DNA from: Serripes groenlandicus
Lineage: Eukaryota > Mollusca > Bivalvia > Cardiida > Cardiidae
Assembly: GCA_031761405.1 (NCBI GenBank)
Contig: JASEVX010000010.1
Location: forward strand, 12,167,918-12,231,917
Direction: 5' to 3'
DNA length: 64,000 bases
The position numbers and the translations under genes are program-made. The number at the start of each line of letters is the position of its first letter. Position 1 is the first letter of the stretch. Below are positions 36,701 through 43,734 of this stretch, in pieces. The notes under the pieces were generated by a model. The model saw nothing but the letters and a program-made list of their open reading frames with translations. It was not told the DNA's origin and searched no databases.

Positions 36701-39700
36701 CAGATAGATGACTTAAAAATGTCGTTGTAAATATATTGGAATTAAAAAAAAAATATATATTAATTTGTTTAGAACTCTTTCGCTGCGAAATGTAGCTGAA
36801 TTGTTTTGCAAACAGTGTAGATTCATGTGAGGCAGCACGTAACGAGCAATACATTTTACCAAATATCCTGTTGGACGAAAAATGGAGTTGTCCAATTTTA
36901 AACATGAAAGAGTCGACTTTTTCGGCAGTGAACGAGTTCTGGTATACTGTAATTGCACATTTTGAGCAACTACTTCTGTTGCCACATTGTTTTCGCAAGT
37001 CGTGTGTCGCATATATTAATATATTTCGAATTACGTCTGCGTGTAGGGTAGGAAAATCGGGAGGAAGCTAACCTGTAGAGAGAATTCCCCGTAAGTCGTC
37101 TGTAGAACAGGCATCCGATACACACACCCCCAGTGAGATCGACGGCGATTGTCCCTGAAATGGTACAAATGTAAGAGTTAACCCTTTTTACTCATATAGA
37201 CGCTTGCTGGCGCCTCTGCATCAGACGGCTATTTGAAAACAAAGTGACAAAAGAAGAAATTGCACAAAACGTGCAATTTCCCCTTTTGCCACAATGTTTT
37301 CCACTTTTTGTCATAGGTTATCCATTCACTTATGGAGATTTTCTATGTTTTGACAAAATAAGTTCAAAGTCGTCTGCTGCAGAATTGTCGTATGAGGGAA
37401 AGGGTTAAGTAAACCTTTCCCACGTAAAACAAGTCTGCAGCAGACGACTTTGAAAGCATACCTCCAAAACAATTGGAAATTAATTAAATTGAATTAAAGT
37501 ACAATAATGGAATAGAGTTGAAAATATGGTGGAAAATGAGAAAAGGCTGGTTTTGAGCAATTTCATCGTTTGTCGCCATGTTTTCAAAAAGCCGTCTGCT
37601 GCAGAGGCGTCAAAGGCGTCTATATGAATGAAAGGGTTAAAGGTGCTGAACTCCAGATATTGATCAACATTTTGAAATATTGAAACTTCTGAAAACTGCA
37701 AATAATGACAACAAAGTAAGTTATAAATAGTTCAAAACTATTTTGGCAGTAAATGTTGAGAAACAGCCAATGGAAAGTCATAAAAATGTACACAATTTGG
37801 CTTACTGGGTATTGTCTACCAAGTAAAAATGAAGCATAAACAATAAATATTTAGATGTTTACTGAACTGGAAAATGAAATGATTACTCTATATTTATCAC
37901 AGAATTATGATTCTAATAGTTCAAGACAACTTTTAAACAGGTTTAAAACTTTGACTATACAATCTATTATCTGGTGTTCAGCACCTTTAACCCTTTCCCT
38001 CATATAGACGCTTTCTGACGCCTGTGCAGCAGACGGCTTTTTGAAAACATAGTGAAAAAAGAAGAAATTGCACAGAACGTGCAATTTCTCCTTTTGCCAC
38101 AATGTTTTCCACTTTTAGTCATAGGTTATCCATTCACTTATGGAGATTTTCTATGTTTTGACAAAATAAGTTCAAAGTCGTCTGCTGCAGAATTGTCGTT
38201 TGAGGGAAAGGGTTAACCCTTTCCAACATACAACAAATCTGCAGCAGAGGACTTTTATAACATGTAGACCAAAATAAGGAAAGCATAATTACTCAATAGA
38301 GTTGAAAACAGTGTGGTAAAATGAGCAAATTGCTTATTATAAGGAATTTCTCATGATAACACAATGTTTTCAAAAACGCGTCAAATTCATCCGCAACTGG
38401 GAAATTCGAATTTACTCTTTAAGCGCCAAATTGTTTAAAGTAGACTCTTCCATGTTTAAAATCGGGCGTCACCATTTCTCTTGTAATAATACTTTTGGAA
38501 TAGTTTTATAACTAAAAGGCAAATAATGCCGATTTCAGGTGAGACAGCTCTTTACGAGCTGACTCACCTGAATCAGTATTGTTTGGAAACCCCTCAATAT
38601 TGCTTTTGGCGCTGAAAGAGTTTATGTCAATAAGTTGAGAGTCCTATATATCAAAGTTATGCTAGTCTCGAACAATATCAAGCGTGACATTATATTATCT
38701 TTGAATTGAATTACTACTTTGAATCGCGATAACTCGAAGTCGATTCAAAAAGAAAATCAGCATCTTTATTCGTTTGTAGTTAATGTTTATTATGAAAATC
38801 CAGTGATAAAATAATACCAAGAAAACAGCGCACTAATCAACACTTCAGCAGAACTGAATTATGACGCCACCATAAATGAATTAAGCACAGGTACAGCAAT
38901 AAGACGACCCGTCGATAACTCGAAGTAAATTATCGGTCCTTTTCGAGTACGAGTTAACGCGAGTCCACAATACAAACCATAGCATCGTGACGAGGGCCTC
39001 TGTCGCCGCAACATTCACTAAACAGTACTGACCACAAACTATTTACCAAAGTAAATAGAAACATCAAAAGGAACATTATATCTACATACTACAACCTCTA
39101 GGACTAACGTCGTGACGAGGGCGCCGCAACGTCCACTAAAAAGTACTTACCACAAATTATTTACCAAAGTAAATAGAAACATAATAAACAAACATTGTTT
39201 CTACATACCGCAGCTTCCGGTACTAACGCCGTGACGAGGGCCTTTGGTGCCGGAACATCCACTAAACAGTACTGACCACGAAACTGTTTGCCGTTGTATA
39301 TTGTGGCATCCACGTCTTTACATTCTTGATAATCACCCAACCATTGGAAACTAAAACTTCTCAAGTAACTAGGCGGTTTACCCATGGCATCCAGCACTGA
39401 AAGCGTAAAGTGAATAAGTCGAAATGCGTCTTTATTTGGGAAAAGAGGATAAAGTAAAACGTTTGTTAATTTGTTTGTTTGGAGTTTAACGCCGCTTTCA
39501 ACAGCTTTGGTCATATCACGGCGGTCAGTGCACCTACCCATGTTTTCCTGGCTTTCCCACACCAGTACTTACACAACATTCTTTCGAAGCCACTGACTGC
39601 TTTCTCACATAGATCAGAGGTGAGAGGCAATGGAAAACATCGCCCGAAAGAATGTCGCCGCAACCGGGTATCGAACCCATGACCTCCAGATCACGAAAAC

Positions 39701-42089
39701 GTTTGTTAAGATGACCCTTCGGGGAGAATTTTTTGTTTAAGCATCATTTGTAAAACAAGACATATGTAGTATATATGAGTCGATCCACGAGAAAACCAAC
39801 AGTATGAACTGTGCATAATATATCGATCCAGACCAGCATGCGCAGTCCGCGCAGAATAATCCTGGCCGACTCATTCCGTCTCAGGGGGATTGAGATATAA
39901 ATTAATGATTTCTGAAACAGAAAATCCACTGGAGGCGAAACACGTATGTCAGGGTAATCCCGCGCGGCATGCTTAGGCTAATCAGGGGCGATACTTTACT
40001 CAGAGTCCACATTTATGGTTTTCTCGCGGAACAGCTCACTTAGTATAAAGTATACATGAGATAAACAAACTCATCGATCTATGTGCCACTGTCGAGAAAA
40101 GTAAAATCTAAACACCGTGTGTATTGGTTTAAACATTCTAATTCTATATATAATTGATAAGAAAAGCCGATTATTTTCGTAAATACTCGGCAGGGGCGAA
40201 GCAGACTGATCCGGCCGACACATTCCGTCTTAGGGGGATAGATGTATAGAGTAGTTATTCCTGAAACAGAAAATCCACAGGAGGCGAAAAGTGTATATCC
40301 GGGTAGGCCTGTGCGGCATGCTTAGGCTGATCCGTGTCGATACTTTACGCAGAGTCCACAATGTTGATTTTCTCACGAGACGGCCTACACATTGATGATT
40401 GCAAAGCTACGCCCCTGCATGGCTTTATTTTTACATTCTTGAAAACATTCTTGGAGCCGAGTGTGAATATATTAATGGGATACCCTTCGTATGTGTAAAG
40501 ATATCAACCCATCGACTGCGCTGGAACCGGTGTGTGTGAGACCTGCACCATCAGTATAGAACCAGGCCAACCGTCGAATCCAAGCGACTTTCGGAAACAT
40601 TTGCTTAGTATGCCTCTTGATAACTTAAACACAATTTGCCAGCACAGCCTAATCTTGGAATACATTGCTAGCTAATAATTAACTTTTTCTTAACAAATTG
40701 ATTGATTGATTGATTGATTGGGGTTTAACGCCGTTTTTAACAATTTCTCAGTTATATCACGGCGGCCAGTTCACCTACTCATGCATTTCCTGGTTTTCTC
40801 ACACCAGTACTCCACACAACAATCTTCCCAAGCAACTGGCTGCTTTTCCACATAGACTTAGCCCATTGGTGAGAGACGAATGACGCATTGACTATTGTCA
40901 ATCGTCGGAAAGAAAGTTGGCCGAGCCGGGATTCGAACTCATAACCCCTGGATTGACAGCCCGCGTCGCTACCGACTGAGCTACCAGGGCTCGGCTATAC
41001 TTAACAAAGACTGCTATTTAGATAAGCAAGGACGTGTGTTCACAACCGTGTTGATTCTGTTCAGTTCCAAAGTTTTGATTGATTAATGGCTTGATTAGGT
41101 TTTAATGTCGTTTACAACCATTGTTATCTTGTATTATGGCGGCCAGTTCACCTAGCAATGTTTTTCATGAACTTTTCTCACCATTTTACCACACAACAGT
41201 TGTTTCCAGATACTGGCTGCTGCTCCACATAAACCTTTAGCTCAATTGGTGTGGAAGACGAATGACGCTTGTCGCATTAACTTTTGTCAAATTTTTGGGG
41301 GGAAAATAATGGCCGAGATGGGGTTCGAACTCACAACCCCTAGATCGACAGCCCCGCGTCGCTACCGTGTCTTATAAGATAAGGTTAAATAAACAACTTA
41401 CTTTCCATGGCCCATATTTGTGTCCAATTCAGACCAACAAGAATTCCAATAAAGTGTTCATTACAAGTATCTGATACGTTATTGGTCTTCAACTGTCCAG
41501 CTAGCGTGGTCAGGGACGACTCGGTGAGCGTGTAACTCTTCAAAGCGTTCGTCAACAACTGCGGTATATTCATCGCGTTCTGTAGAGAGGCAAACGCGCC
41601 GTGCTTGGATTCATTCTGATTGGCGAACTTCTGCGTACTGTCTGTTATTTGCTGAACGATCTTCATTAATTCCGTCGTGTTTGACATTAACTCAGGTATC
41701 GTTTGCGCTAGCTGTGAGACATTCTGTCCCTCTATTTGTGGGAAGTAATGCAACAGTTGCGTCAGATTCTGAGACGCTATCTGCGGTACTAGTCCAAGAA
41801 TACCCAATATCGTCTGCTTTGAGGACTGCGGCACGAACGTCTCGATTAGTTGGGATATGTTTTGCGATGTTATATTAGGATACGTCTTCAGTAGTTCTGA
41901 CACGTTCAGCGACGCGATCCCAGAAGAGTTTAAGAACGGTAGAATACTCCCAATATCCAGTGAATTCGTGTTGTTTCCAGCACATTCCGCTGATGGTATA
42001 GCACTTGTGAAAATGAAGAGTACAATAAATAAAACACTTAAACTTAGAACGCGTTTTGTAGTCATGTTTTCAGATTTCTCTTGTTTCAT
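20227..42089 (-). CDS. nrf-6-like: NRF-6-like multi-pass acyltransferase-3 protein, 15 exons
   Basis: Complete split gene on the minus strand. Joining exons 42089-41402, 39396-39209, 37154-37073, 35717-35621, 33376-33030, 32068-31901, 30720-30624, 29392-29294, 28131-27960, 26379-26300, 25268-25146, 23757-23628, 22826-22640, 21841-21699 and 20349-20227 gives 2724 nt, or 907 residues plus stop, with every junction GT-AG and in phase. Domains in order: signal peptide (about 1-36); Asn/Ser-rich linker with many N-glycosylation sequons; Cys-rich NRF domain (about 215-340); first membrane segment (about 352-370); low-complexity cytosolic loop; acyltransferase-3 membrane domain (about 480-890). The Arg-x10-His motif typical of that family is present in exon 6. 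Relatives include C. elegans NRF-6 and NDG-4, which act in lipid or drug uptake and yolk transport; substrate and reaction here are unknown. Length is near that of NRF-6 family proteins. Orthology to one particular member cannot be decided, as molluscs have many paralogues. Confidence 0.93.
20350..21230. other. Intron 14, no repeat recognised
   Basis: Unusually clean intronic sequence between exons 14 and 15; a family A left half follows at 21232-21330. Confidence 0.5.
21349..21682. mobile_element. hAT-like MITE (CAGGGGCGTAGC) enclosing family C
   Basis: Ends CAGGGGCGTAGCT and AGCTACGCCCCTG are inverted, typical of hAT termini. Inside, family C sequence runs from about 21376 to 21597. A related unit at 40193-40419 has the reverse orientation, and 49275-49545 keeps the left end. 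Confidence 0.78.
21699..21841 (-). CDS. NRF-6-like exon 14: LTYCAYLVHP
   Basis: Contains WKAFVPLGRLTYCAYLVHP, the most recognisable C-terminal block of NRF-6 proteins. Acceptor ATTTCAG, donor GTAAGT, leaving phase 0. Confidence 0.95.
22130..22378 (-). mobile_element. SINE-2
   Basis: ATCACGGCAGCCAGTTCACAT to CCGACTGAGCTATCGCGGCTC; lies between exon 13 and exon 14. Confidence 0.78.
22455..22610 (-). pseudogene. Decayed partial copy of exon 13
   Basis: Minus-strand reading gives LVIYGVYSDHDTHFMNVNKS, against LVIYGVYPDKDTHFLTVNQS in exon 13. The second helix (WAVALSWIIIAC) is scrambled and the acceptor half is missing, though a GTATAG donor-like end remains near 22467. Could not replace exon 13 in a transcript. 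Confidence 0.82.
22640..22826 (-). CDS. NRF-6-like exon 13
   Basis: Two membrane helices around VIYGVYPDKDTHFLTVNQSV and RSAWAVALSWIIIACHTGFG; the family shows R-x-x-W-x-x-x-x-x-W-x-x-x-x-C-x-x-G-x-G-G. Acceptor CTACAG, donor GTATAG. A decayed partial copy lies at about 22455-22610. Confidence 0.93.
22888..23062 (+). mobile_element. SINE-1, 3'-truncated
   Basis: Head CTCGGTGGTGTAGTGGTAGA, body GGCGCTCAGGGTTGCGTGG; stops at GGACTAGCATTTTAC where the large palindrome region begins. Confidence 0.82.
23126..23522. repeat. Large near-perfect palindrome in intron 12
   Basis: Left arm ends at 23322 and right arm starts at 23330, with a 7-nt loop (GTCTTGT). The innermost arms match almost without mismatch for over 60 bp (for example GTGCACACTTCATTATACTA against its complement), then continue with more mismatches to about 200 bp each. 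The outer part contains exon 12 donor-region sequence in both orientations. A second direct copy of the TATGGAACGCCTTTGCTGCC segment sits at 23066-23090, next to a truncated SINE. Confidence 0.9.
23490..23577 (-). pseudogene. Decayed partial copy of exon 12
   Basis: Plus-strand TTACCTTCGGCATCCTATCC and the following AGCTAAGAGGCCGA...TGTAGGG parallel 23626-23710, the donor and 3' two thirds of exon 12. An internal deletion and changes break the frame. It lies directly downstream of the real exon in gene sense and overlaps the right arm of the palindrome. Confidence 0.78.
23628..23757 (-). CDS. NRF-6-like exon 12
   Basis: Reads KDGDFMKNMYFPAHTRMGPY then IIGLLAGYILYQYKD; the family pattern is KPxxRxGPYxxGxxxG. 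Acceptor GTTCAG, donor GTAAAA. Its 3' end is duplicated downstream at about 23490-23575 and forms part of a large palindrome. Confidence 0.93.
24098..24237. repeat. 27-bp tandem repeat, 5 copies
   Basis: Unit CGTAATATTCTCTATGTATT plus CAATATA, five essentially identical copies in intron 11. The plus-strand frame (RNILYVFNI repeated) is not a gene. Confidence 0.95.
24383..24677 (-). mobile_element. SINE-2
   Basis: TTGATTGATTGGGGTTCAACA tail, head CTCACAACCCCTGGGTCGAC and CTAAGCTACCTTGGCTCGG. Confidence 0.83.
24705..25136. mobile_element. Family A tandem pair in intron 11
   Basis: An older copy at about 24705-24928 joins a better preserved copy at 24925-25136, meeting at one TTAA. The right end of the pair lies 10 bp from the exon 11 donor. 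Confidence 0.82.
25146..25268 (-). CDS. NRF-6-like exon 11
   Basis: Hydrophobic segment (NKFAGGAMAGVFFLLTTIAS) followed by KEHEY. Acceptor TTGCAG. Two GT donors are possible: after ...AGACC (GTTCGT) and four bases later after ...GTTC (GTATAT). Only the first leaves phase 2, which exon 12 needs; the second would shift the frame. A family A element begins about 10 bp past the donor. Confidence 0.82.
25356..25568. mobile_element. Family B foldback MITE (TTAA-CTCTTTCAGCGCC), full copy
   Basis: Reference copy, 213 bp. Ends TTAACTCTTTCAGCGCC and GGCGCTGAAAGGGTTAA are inverted. Inside is a perfect hairpin (GGTGAGTCAGCTCGTAACGA and complement). The outer repeat resembles that of family A only in TTAA and the CTTTC core. 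No coding capacity. Lies 90 bp upstream of exon 11. Confidence 0.88.
26300..26379 (-). CDS. NRF-6-like exon 10: CMGWSWYLAND
   Basis: An 80-nt exon starting with CMGWSWYLANDMMFYIVSP, one of the most conserved blocks of the NRF-6 family. Acceptor AACTTGCAG, donor GTAAGT. A long AAGT microsatellite abuts the acceptor and supplies three TACTAAC branch-point-like motifs. Confidence 0.92.
26381..27160. repeat. Long AAGT microsatellite abutting exon 10
   Basis: About 780 bp of imperfect AAGT units with scattered variants, starting right at the exon 10 acceptor. Confidence 0.95.
27478..27670 (-). mobile_element. SINE-2, head lost
   Basis: TCATATCACGGCGACCAGTTC to CTTTTGTCAAACGTCGGGAAG; next to the AAGT microsatellite in intron 9. 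Confidence 0.75.
27770..27900. repeat. Short dispersed repeat ending in (CAGA)n
   Basis: CACCCTGAACCCGTATGGC and TTCACCAAGTTTCATCGGAA, then ACAGACAGACAGACAG. It abuts exon 9 donor-side intron sequence. Confidence 0.5.
27960..28131 (-). CDS. NRF-6-like exon 9: LTPPY and CRKNWWTN
   Basis: Contains LTPPYMLVLMVLTGLW, then the luminal loop GHGPLWP and the strongly conserved CRKNWWTNILYVNNY block. Acceptor CTTCAG, donor GTACGC, leaving in phase 0. Confidence 0.94.
28210..29280. other. Intron 8, no feature recognised
   Basis: No strong repeat of this window and no coding signal. Confidence 0.45.
29294..29392 (-). CDS. NRF-6-like exon 8
   Basis: Continues VDSFFTL-S with GLLVGYLTLKQLKKS, a membrane segment then a basic loop, then WFMFYFHRFWR, which joins LTPPY in exon 9 (the family reads HRxxRLTPxY). 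Acceptor ATTTCAG, donor GTGAGC. Confidence 0.92.
29515..29828. mobile_element. Family A copies
   Basis: A central palindrome fragment (29520-29582) followed by a fuller copy from about 29632 with CGTCTGCTGCAGATTG and GGAAAGGGTTT at its right end. Confidence 0.72.
29989..30202. mobile_element. Family B copy
   Basis: TTAA at both ends; hairpin TGAGACAGCTCGTTACGAGC; opposite orientation to 25356-25568. Confidence 0.85.
30204..30618. mobile_element. Family A copy interrupted by a family B element
   Basis: Family A centre (AATTGCTCATAATGAGCATAT, partial) at about 30300-30370 and right end AGTGGGGAAGAGTTAA at 30604-30618 are split by a deleted family B copy at 30391-30540, so B arrived later. Confidence 0.65.
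30624..30720 (-). CDS. NRF-6-like exon 7: VDSFF motif
   Basis: Reads ENQLPYMYKKLEQWTF then YSATVSVDSFFTL. VDSFFxLSG is a family hallmark, and the SG is completed across the junction with exon 8. Acceptor TTGCAG, donor GTAGTT. Phase 1 in, phase 2 out. A family A element with a nested family B element ends a few bases from the donor. Confidence 0.9.
30838..31012. mobile_element. Hairpin MITE, TA-rich flanks
   Basis: TATATATAGGATCTGACAT and complement ATGTCAGATCCTATATATA form the ends; the inner arm TTGTCATTTCATA and the core GCGAGCCTCTGGCGAGCTTA also pair. About 170 bp, intron 6. Confidence 0.8.
31526..31795 (+). mobile_element. SINE-1
   Basis: Full length: GTGGTGTAGTTGAAGAGC, GTTCGATCCCCGGCCGGG, tail AAGCGGCGTATAACAC. 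Intron 6, about 100 bp from exon 6. Confidence 0.85.
31901..32068 (-). CDS. NRF-6-like exon 6: start of acyltransferase-3 domain, R-x10-H
   Basis: Opens the acyltransferase-3 domain. NGIRFLSIAWVILGH gives Arg, ten residues, then His: the Arg-x10-His arrangement regarded as catalytic in this family. It is preceded by a cytosolic amphipathic stretch (VLKRILLAFSAYSNG). Acceptor ATTTCAG, donor GTAAGT. Confidence 0.93.
32075..33025. other. Intron 5 with paired NRF-1-like palindromes
   Basis: Largely featureless apart from two CGGCGCATGCGCAA strings at about 32499 and 32532. Confidence 0.5.
33030..33376 (-). CDS. NRF-6-like exon 5: first TM helix and low-complexity loop
   Basis: Begins with a hydrophobic helix (IILSLIGFIIAVGTVYDVI) of the kind that follows the NRF domain in this family. 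Then comes a polar loop with a basic start (PARRKTSSSS), a coding minisatellite of five-residue units (NGHLG, about three and a half copies, DNA 33185-33240) and an acidic Ser-rich tail. Acceptor TATTTCAG, donor GTAAGA. Enters phase 2, leaves phase 1. Confidence 0.92.
33429..33638. mobile_element. Family B copy
   Basis: Starts TTAACTCTATCACTGCCGAA; hairpin GAGAGGCTGCTCGTCACGAC diverged; followed by a TTGA microsatellite. Lies 50 bp upstream of exon 5. Confidence 0.75.
33640..33750. repeat. TTGA microsatellite
   Basis: TTGATTGATTGG-type units, the same motif as SINE tails; probably grew from a lost SINE end. Confidence 0.9.
33953..34222. mobile_element. Family A copy with internal repeat
   Basis: Left end TTAACCCTTTCCCACATAC. 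An internal TTGAATAGCGTTGAAAACAT segment is duplicated in tandem (34047 and 34088). Right end decayed. Confidence 0.75.
34313..34497. mobile_element. Family C copy, internally deleted
   Basis: CATGAGAAAACCAACATTATG to CTGTTGGTTTTCTCGCGGGAC; one inner palindrome lost. Confidence 0.75.
34855..35040 (+). mobile_element. SINE-1, 5'-truncated
   Basis: Lacks the tRNA head; body from GTGATTGCCCTCCTTGACGC to a TCAATAAATCAATCAATCAA tail. Confidence 0.8.
35348..35607. mobile_element. Family C inverted-repeat element, full copy
   Basis: Reference copy, about 260 bp. Ends GAGCCGTTCCACGGGAAAACC and TTCTCGTGGAACGGCT are inverted, with AACATTATGGTTTCTGCGTAA subterminal. Two internal GC-rich palindromes occur (ATCAGCCTGCGCAGTCCGCG and GCCTGCGCGGCATGC). 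Noncoding. Confidence 0.85.
35621..35717 (-). CDS. NRF-6-like exon 4: end of NRF domain
   Basis: A 97-nt exon reading VSGLVSGKAQKYEGDIHCKS and on to GGSIAV, with the last conserved Cys of the NRF domain. Acceptor ATTTCAG, donor GTAAGA. The frame is fixed by entering in phase 1 and leaving in phase 2 to meet exon 5. A family C repeat ends about 15 bp downstream of the donor. Confidence 0.85.
35745..35945 (-). mobile_element. tRNA-headed SINE, third type
   Basis: Tail TCAGTAATATCACGGCGAC as in the other SINEs, different body (AGGCTTGGAAATGTGCCTTG), head GGGGATCGAACCCGAAACTC. The last bases of its tail region start just upstream of exon 4. Confidence 0.72.
36344..36559. mobile_element. Family A copy in intron 3
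   Basis: TTAACCCTTTTCC at left, GAGGGGAAGGGTGAA at right; part of the central palindrome is deleted. Confidence 0.8.
36768..36938. mobile_element. Family B copy, hairpin half deleted
   Basis: GAACTCTTTCGCTGCG at left, TTCGGCAGTGAACGAGTTC at right; only the left arm of the hairpin (GTGAGGCAGCACGTAACGAG) remains. Confidence 0.72.
37073..37154 (-). CDS. NRF-6-like exon 3: NRF domain CVSDAC motif
   Basis: An 82-nt exon, too short for ORF finding, located from its frame and from the family motif LGVCVSDACSTDDLRGIL, which matches the NRF-domain pattern LGxCxPxxCxxxDxxxLL. Acceptor ATTTCAG, donor GTTAGC. Starts phase 0, ends phase 1. Confidence 0.9.
37178..37640. mobile_element. Family A tandem pair in intron 2
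   Basis: Two copies nearly back to back (37178-37408 and about 37410-37640) just upstream of exon 3. The first keeps a strong central palindrome (GAAATTGCACAAAACGTGCA). Confidence 0.85.
37987..38402. mobile_element. Family A tandem pair sharing one TTAA
   Basis: 37987-38216 is complete; the next copy starts in the same TTAA (38213-38216) and decays near 38400, where a family B copy begins. Confidence 0.85.
38411..38624. mobile_element. Family B copy
   Basis: Full length with intact hairpin; its left end abuts a decayed family A copy. Confidence 0.82.
38960..39208 (-). pseudogene. Two tandem partial copies of exon 2 3' end
   Basis: The last 80-90 bp of exon 2 plus the start of its intron recur at 39080-39208 and again at 38960-39079, a period near 120 bp. 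Shared landmarks include the GACGAGGGC, TCCACTAAA and CCAAAGTAAATAGAAACAT strings (plus strand). The copies have base changes and small deletions and lack the acceptor half, so they are not usable exons. Confidence 0.8.
39209..39396 (-). CDS. NRF-6-like exon 2: NRF domain core
   Basis: The acceptor TTTCAG precedes it; the split codon restores Met, giving MLDAMGKPPSYLRSF, the signature of the NRF domain. It contains two conserved Cys (WLGDYQECKD and GQYCLVDVP). Ends EAA with donor GTATGT, phase 0. Partial copies of its 3' end lie just downstream at 39080-39208 and 38960-39079. Confidence 0.93.
39472..39695 (-). mobile_element. SINE-2 variant
   Basis: Tail GTTTAACGCCGCTTTCAACA; head CGGGTATCGAACCCATGACCT differs from other SINE-2 heads. 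Lies 80 bp upstream of exon 2. Confidence 0.78.
39777..40036. mobile_element. Family C copy in intron 1
   Basis: GAGTCGATCCACGAGAAAACC to TTTTCTCGCGGAACAGCTC. Confidence 0.8.
40193..40419. mobile_element. hAT-like MITE with family C core
   Basis: CAGGGGCGAAGC at left and GCTACGCCCCTG at right flank a family C segment with GCGGCATGCTTAGGCTGATC. Confidence 0.77.
40692..40998 (-). mobile_element. SINE-2, full copy with TTGA tail
   Basis: Best example: TTGATTGATTGATTGATTGG tail, head GGGATTCGAACTCATAACCC and CGCTACCGACTGAGCTACCA. Confidence 0.88.
41075..41372 (-). mobile_element. SINE-2 beside exon 1 donor
   Basis: Second copy only 80 bp from the previous one; its head end is 30 bp from the exon 1 splice donor. 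Confidence 0.83.
41402..42089 (-). CDS. NRF-6-like exon 1: signal peptide and Asn-rich ectodomain
   Basis: Encodes residues 1 to about 229. A hydrophobic signal segment (LSVLFIVLFIFTSA) follows a basic start and ends near a small-residue cleavage region (SAECAG). A second Met nine codons in (MTTKRVLS) would also give a good signal peptide, so the start is not certain. The mature part has loose repeats of about 25 residues with the pattern P-x-I-x-S/G-Q-N-x-S/T-Q-L and many N-x-S/T sequons. The end enters the NRF domain (DTCNEHFIGIL, WTQIWAME). The donor GTAAGT is at 41401-41396; a SINE starts only about 30 bp beyond it. Ends in phase 1. Confidence 0.92.
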
Positions 42090-42173
42090 TCGCTTGTGTA
42101 ATTAGTGTCCATTTTCCATCCACCACCAATCGCGGATGTCCCATATATGATATTTTAAAAGGTCGCTGCGTCA

Positions 42174-42183
42174 ATTTATATAC
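42174..42183 (-). promoter_or_regulatory. Candidate TATA box of the NRF-6-like gene
   Basis: Minus strand reads TATATAAATT about 85-95 bp before the exon 1 ATG, in a stretch (42090-42240) free of recognised repeats. Position fits a core promoter with a short 5' UTR, but there is no transcript evidence. Confidence 0.4.
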
Positions 42184-42339
42184 CATACCCGTTCATGTTG
42201 TTGCGGTATAAGAAAATGTTCGCAAAAAACTAAGAGGTTATCCATCTGAAAACTCGTAATTGACGTTAAGCAACTTATCAGCAATCAAATTAGCAGGTCT
42301 GTCCTAGCGTTGTCTTCTCTAAAAAGCTGTAGCTTCGTT

Positions 42340-42600
42340 AACCTTTCCCCACGTACAAGAAATCTGCAGCAAACGACTTCGAACACATCTTGGACAAAAT
42401 GTGGAAAAAAATACACAATTCTTTTCTCAAAATGCCCCCCAAAATGCAACTGCGGCGATAGGCATCTGCGTAATGTATCGACCAGATCAGCATGCGCTGT
42501 CCGCGCACACTGATCCGGCCGACACATTCCGTCTTAGGGGAATCGATGTATAGAGTAGTTATTCGGGTAGGCCTGTGTGGCATGCTTAGAAAAAAATAAA
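42340..42600. mobile_element. Family A left half followed by family C fragment
   Basis: TTAACCTTTCCCCACGTACA then CTGCAGCAAACGACTTC (family A), joined at about 42440 to GCGTAATGTATCGACCAGAT (family C). The same ACTGCGGCGATAGGCATCTG joint occurs in shorter form at 36160. Confidence 0.7.
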
Positions 42601-43242
42601 AAAAATGAAAGTACATGTTTCGATACGAGTTGAAAGCGTTTAAAACGTTGTGGCAAAATGATCATAAGCATTTTCTGCTTTTGCCACAAACTTCTCATAA
42701 GTCGTCAGCTGCCAGATGCCTGGGAAGTCATCTGCGTCAAAGCTTTAATGCTAGAATAGAGAAGTTCTTCCGAGACCCCAGACGACTTTTGAACACATTT
42801 TTGAACAATGAAATCCGGATCAACGTGTGCATCCACGTACCTTTATCAGGATCTGCAATGAATTGACGATTTCAAGAGAGAAAGTAACAATATCCACTTA
42901 GATGCATATGCAAATGGATAGTTTCTTCACATGTAATAATTACGCGCTAAGGTTAATTTTCCTGTAGCACCGGTCATATTTTTTTTATTTATCATTCTAA
43001 TTTATCCGGCATCTTTTCAAAGGACTCGTCAATATCGTTACGAAATACCCAGATAAATATTATTCGTGTTAACGTCGTGTAACTTCACTGTGTAACAAGT
43101 TATGGTTACAACTACATTGCACAAGCCAGCGATATGAAGCTGATTAGCTGTGAGTCATTGACCTCAACGTGTTAACACTTCGTGTGTGAAATGACCTGAG
43201 TGTTTTTCTCCAATGACAAAATTCTCAGATTATCAAAATAAT

Positions 43243-43566
43243 ATTTTTGTTATGTGTTTTACACCGTTTTCAATAGTAGTTCAGTCATATCACCGTGATA
43301 GGAAACGAATACATTTTTTCTCAGTCATATCACGGCGGCGAGTTCACCTATTCATGTGTTTCCTGGTTTTCTCACACCATTACTCCACACAACAATCTTC
43401 CCTAGCAACTGGCTGCTTTTCCACATAGACTTAGCCCATTGGTGGAAGACGAATGACGCATGTTGCCATGACTTTTGCCAAACGTCGGAAAGAAAGTTGG
43501 CCGAGCCGGGATTCGAACTCACAACCCCTGGATTGACAGCCCGACTGAGCTACCGGGACTCGACAT
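43243..43566 (-). mobile_element. SINE-2 with duplicated tail
   Basis: The TCAGTCATATCAC tail segment occurs twice (43281 and 43321), then a full body and head. Confidence 0.82.
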
Positions 43567-43734
43567 AGGACATTGAACCTAGGACACCCGATCTCAGATC
43601 CCGACGCTTACCATTCGGCCACGAGGGATATCGGCACTATCATGAATACTCTAAATGATTTAGCGGTAGGGATGGCGTTATCCAGTCTAACACCAGATGA
43701 CTTTTCCTAGCAGACGACTGATATAATCACAGTT

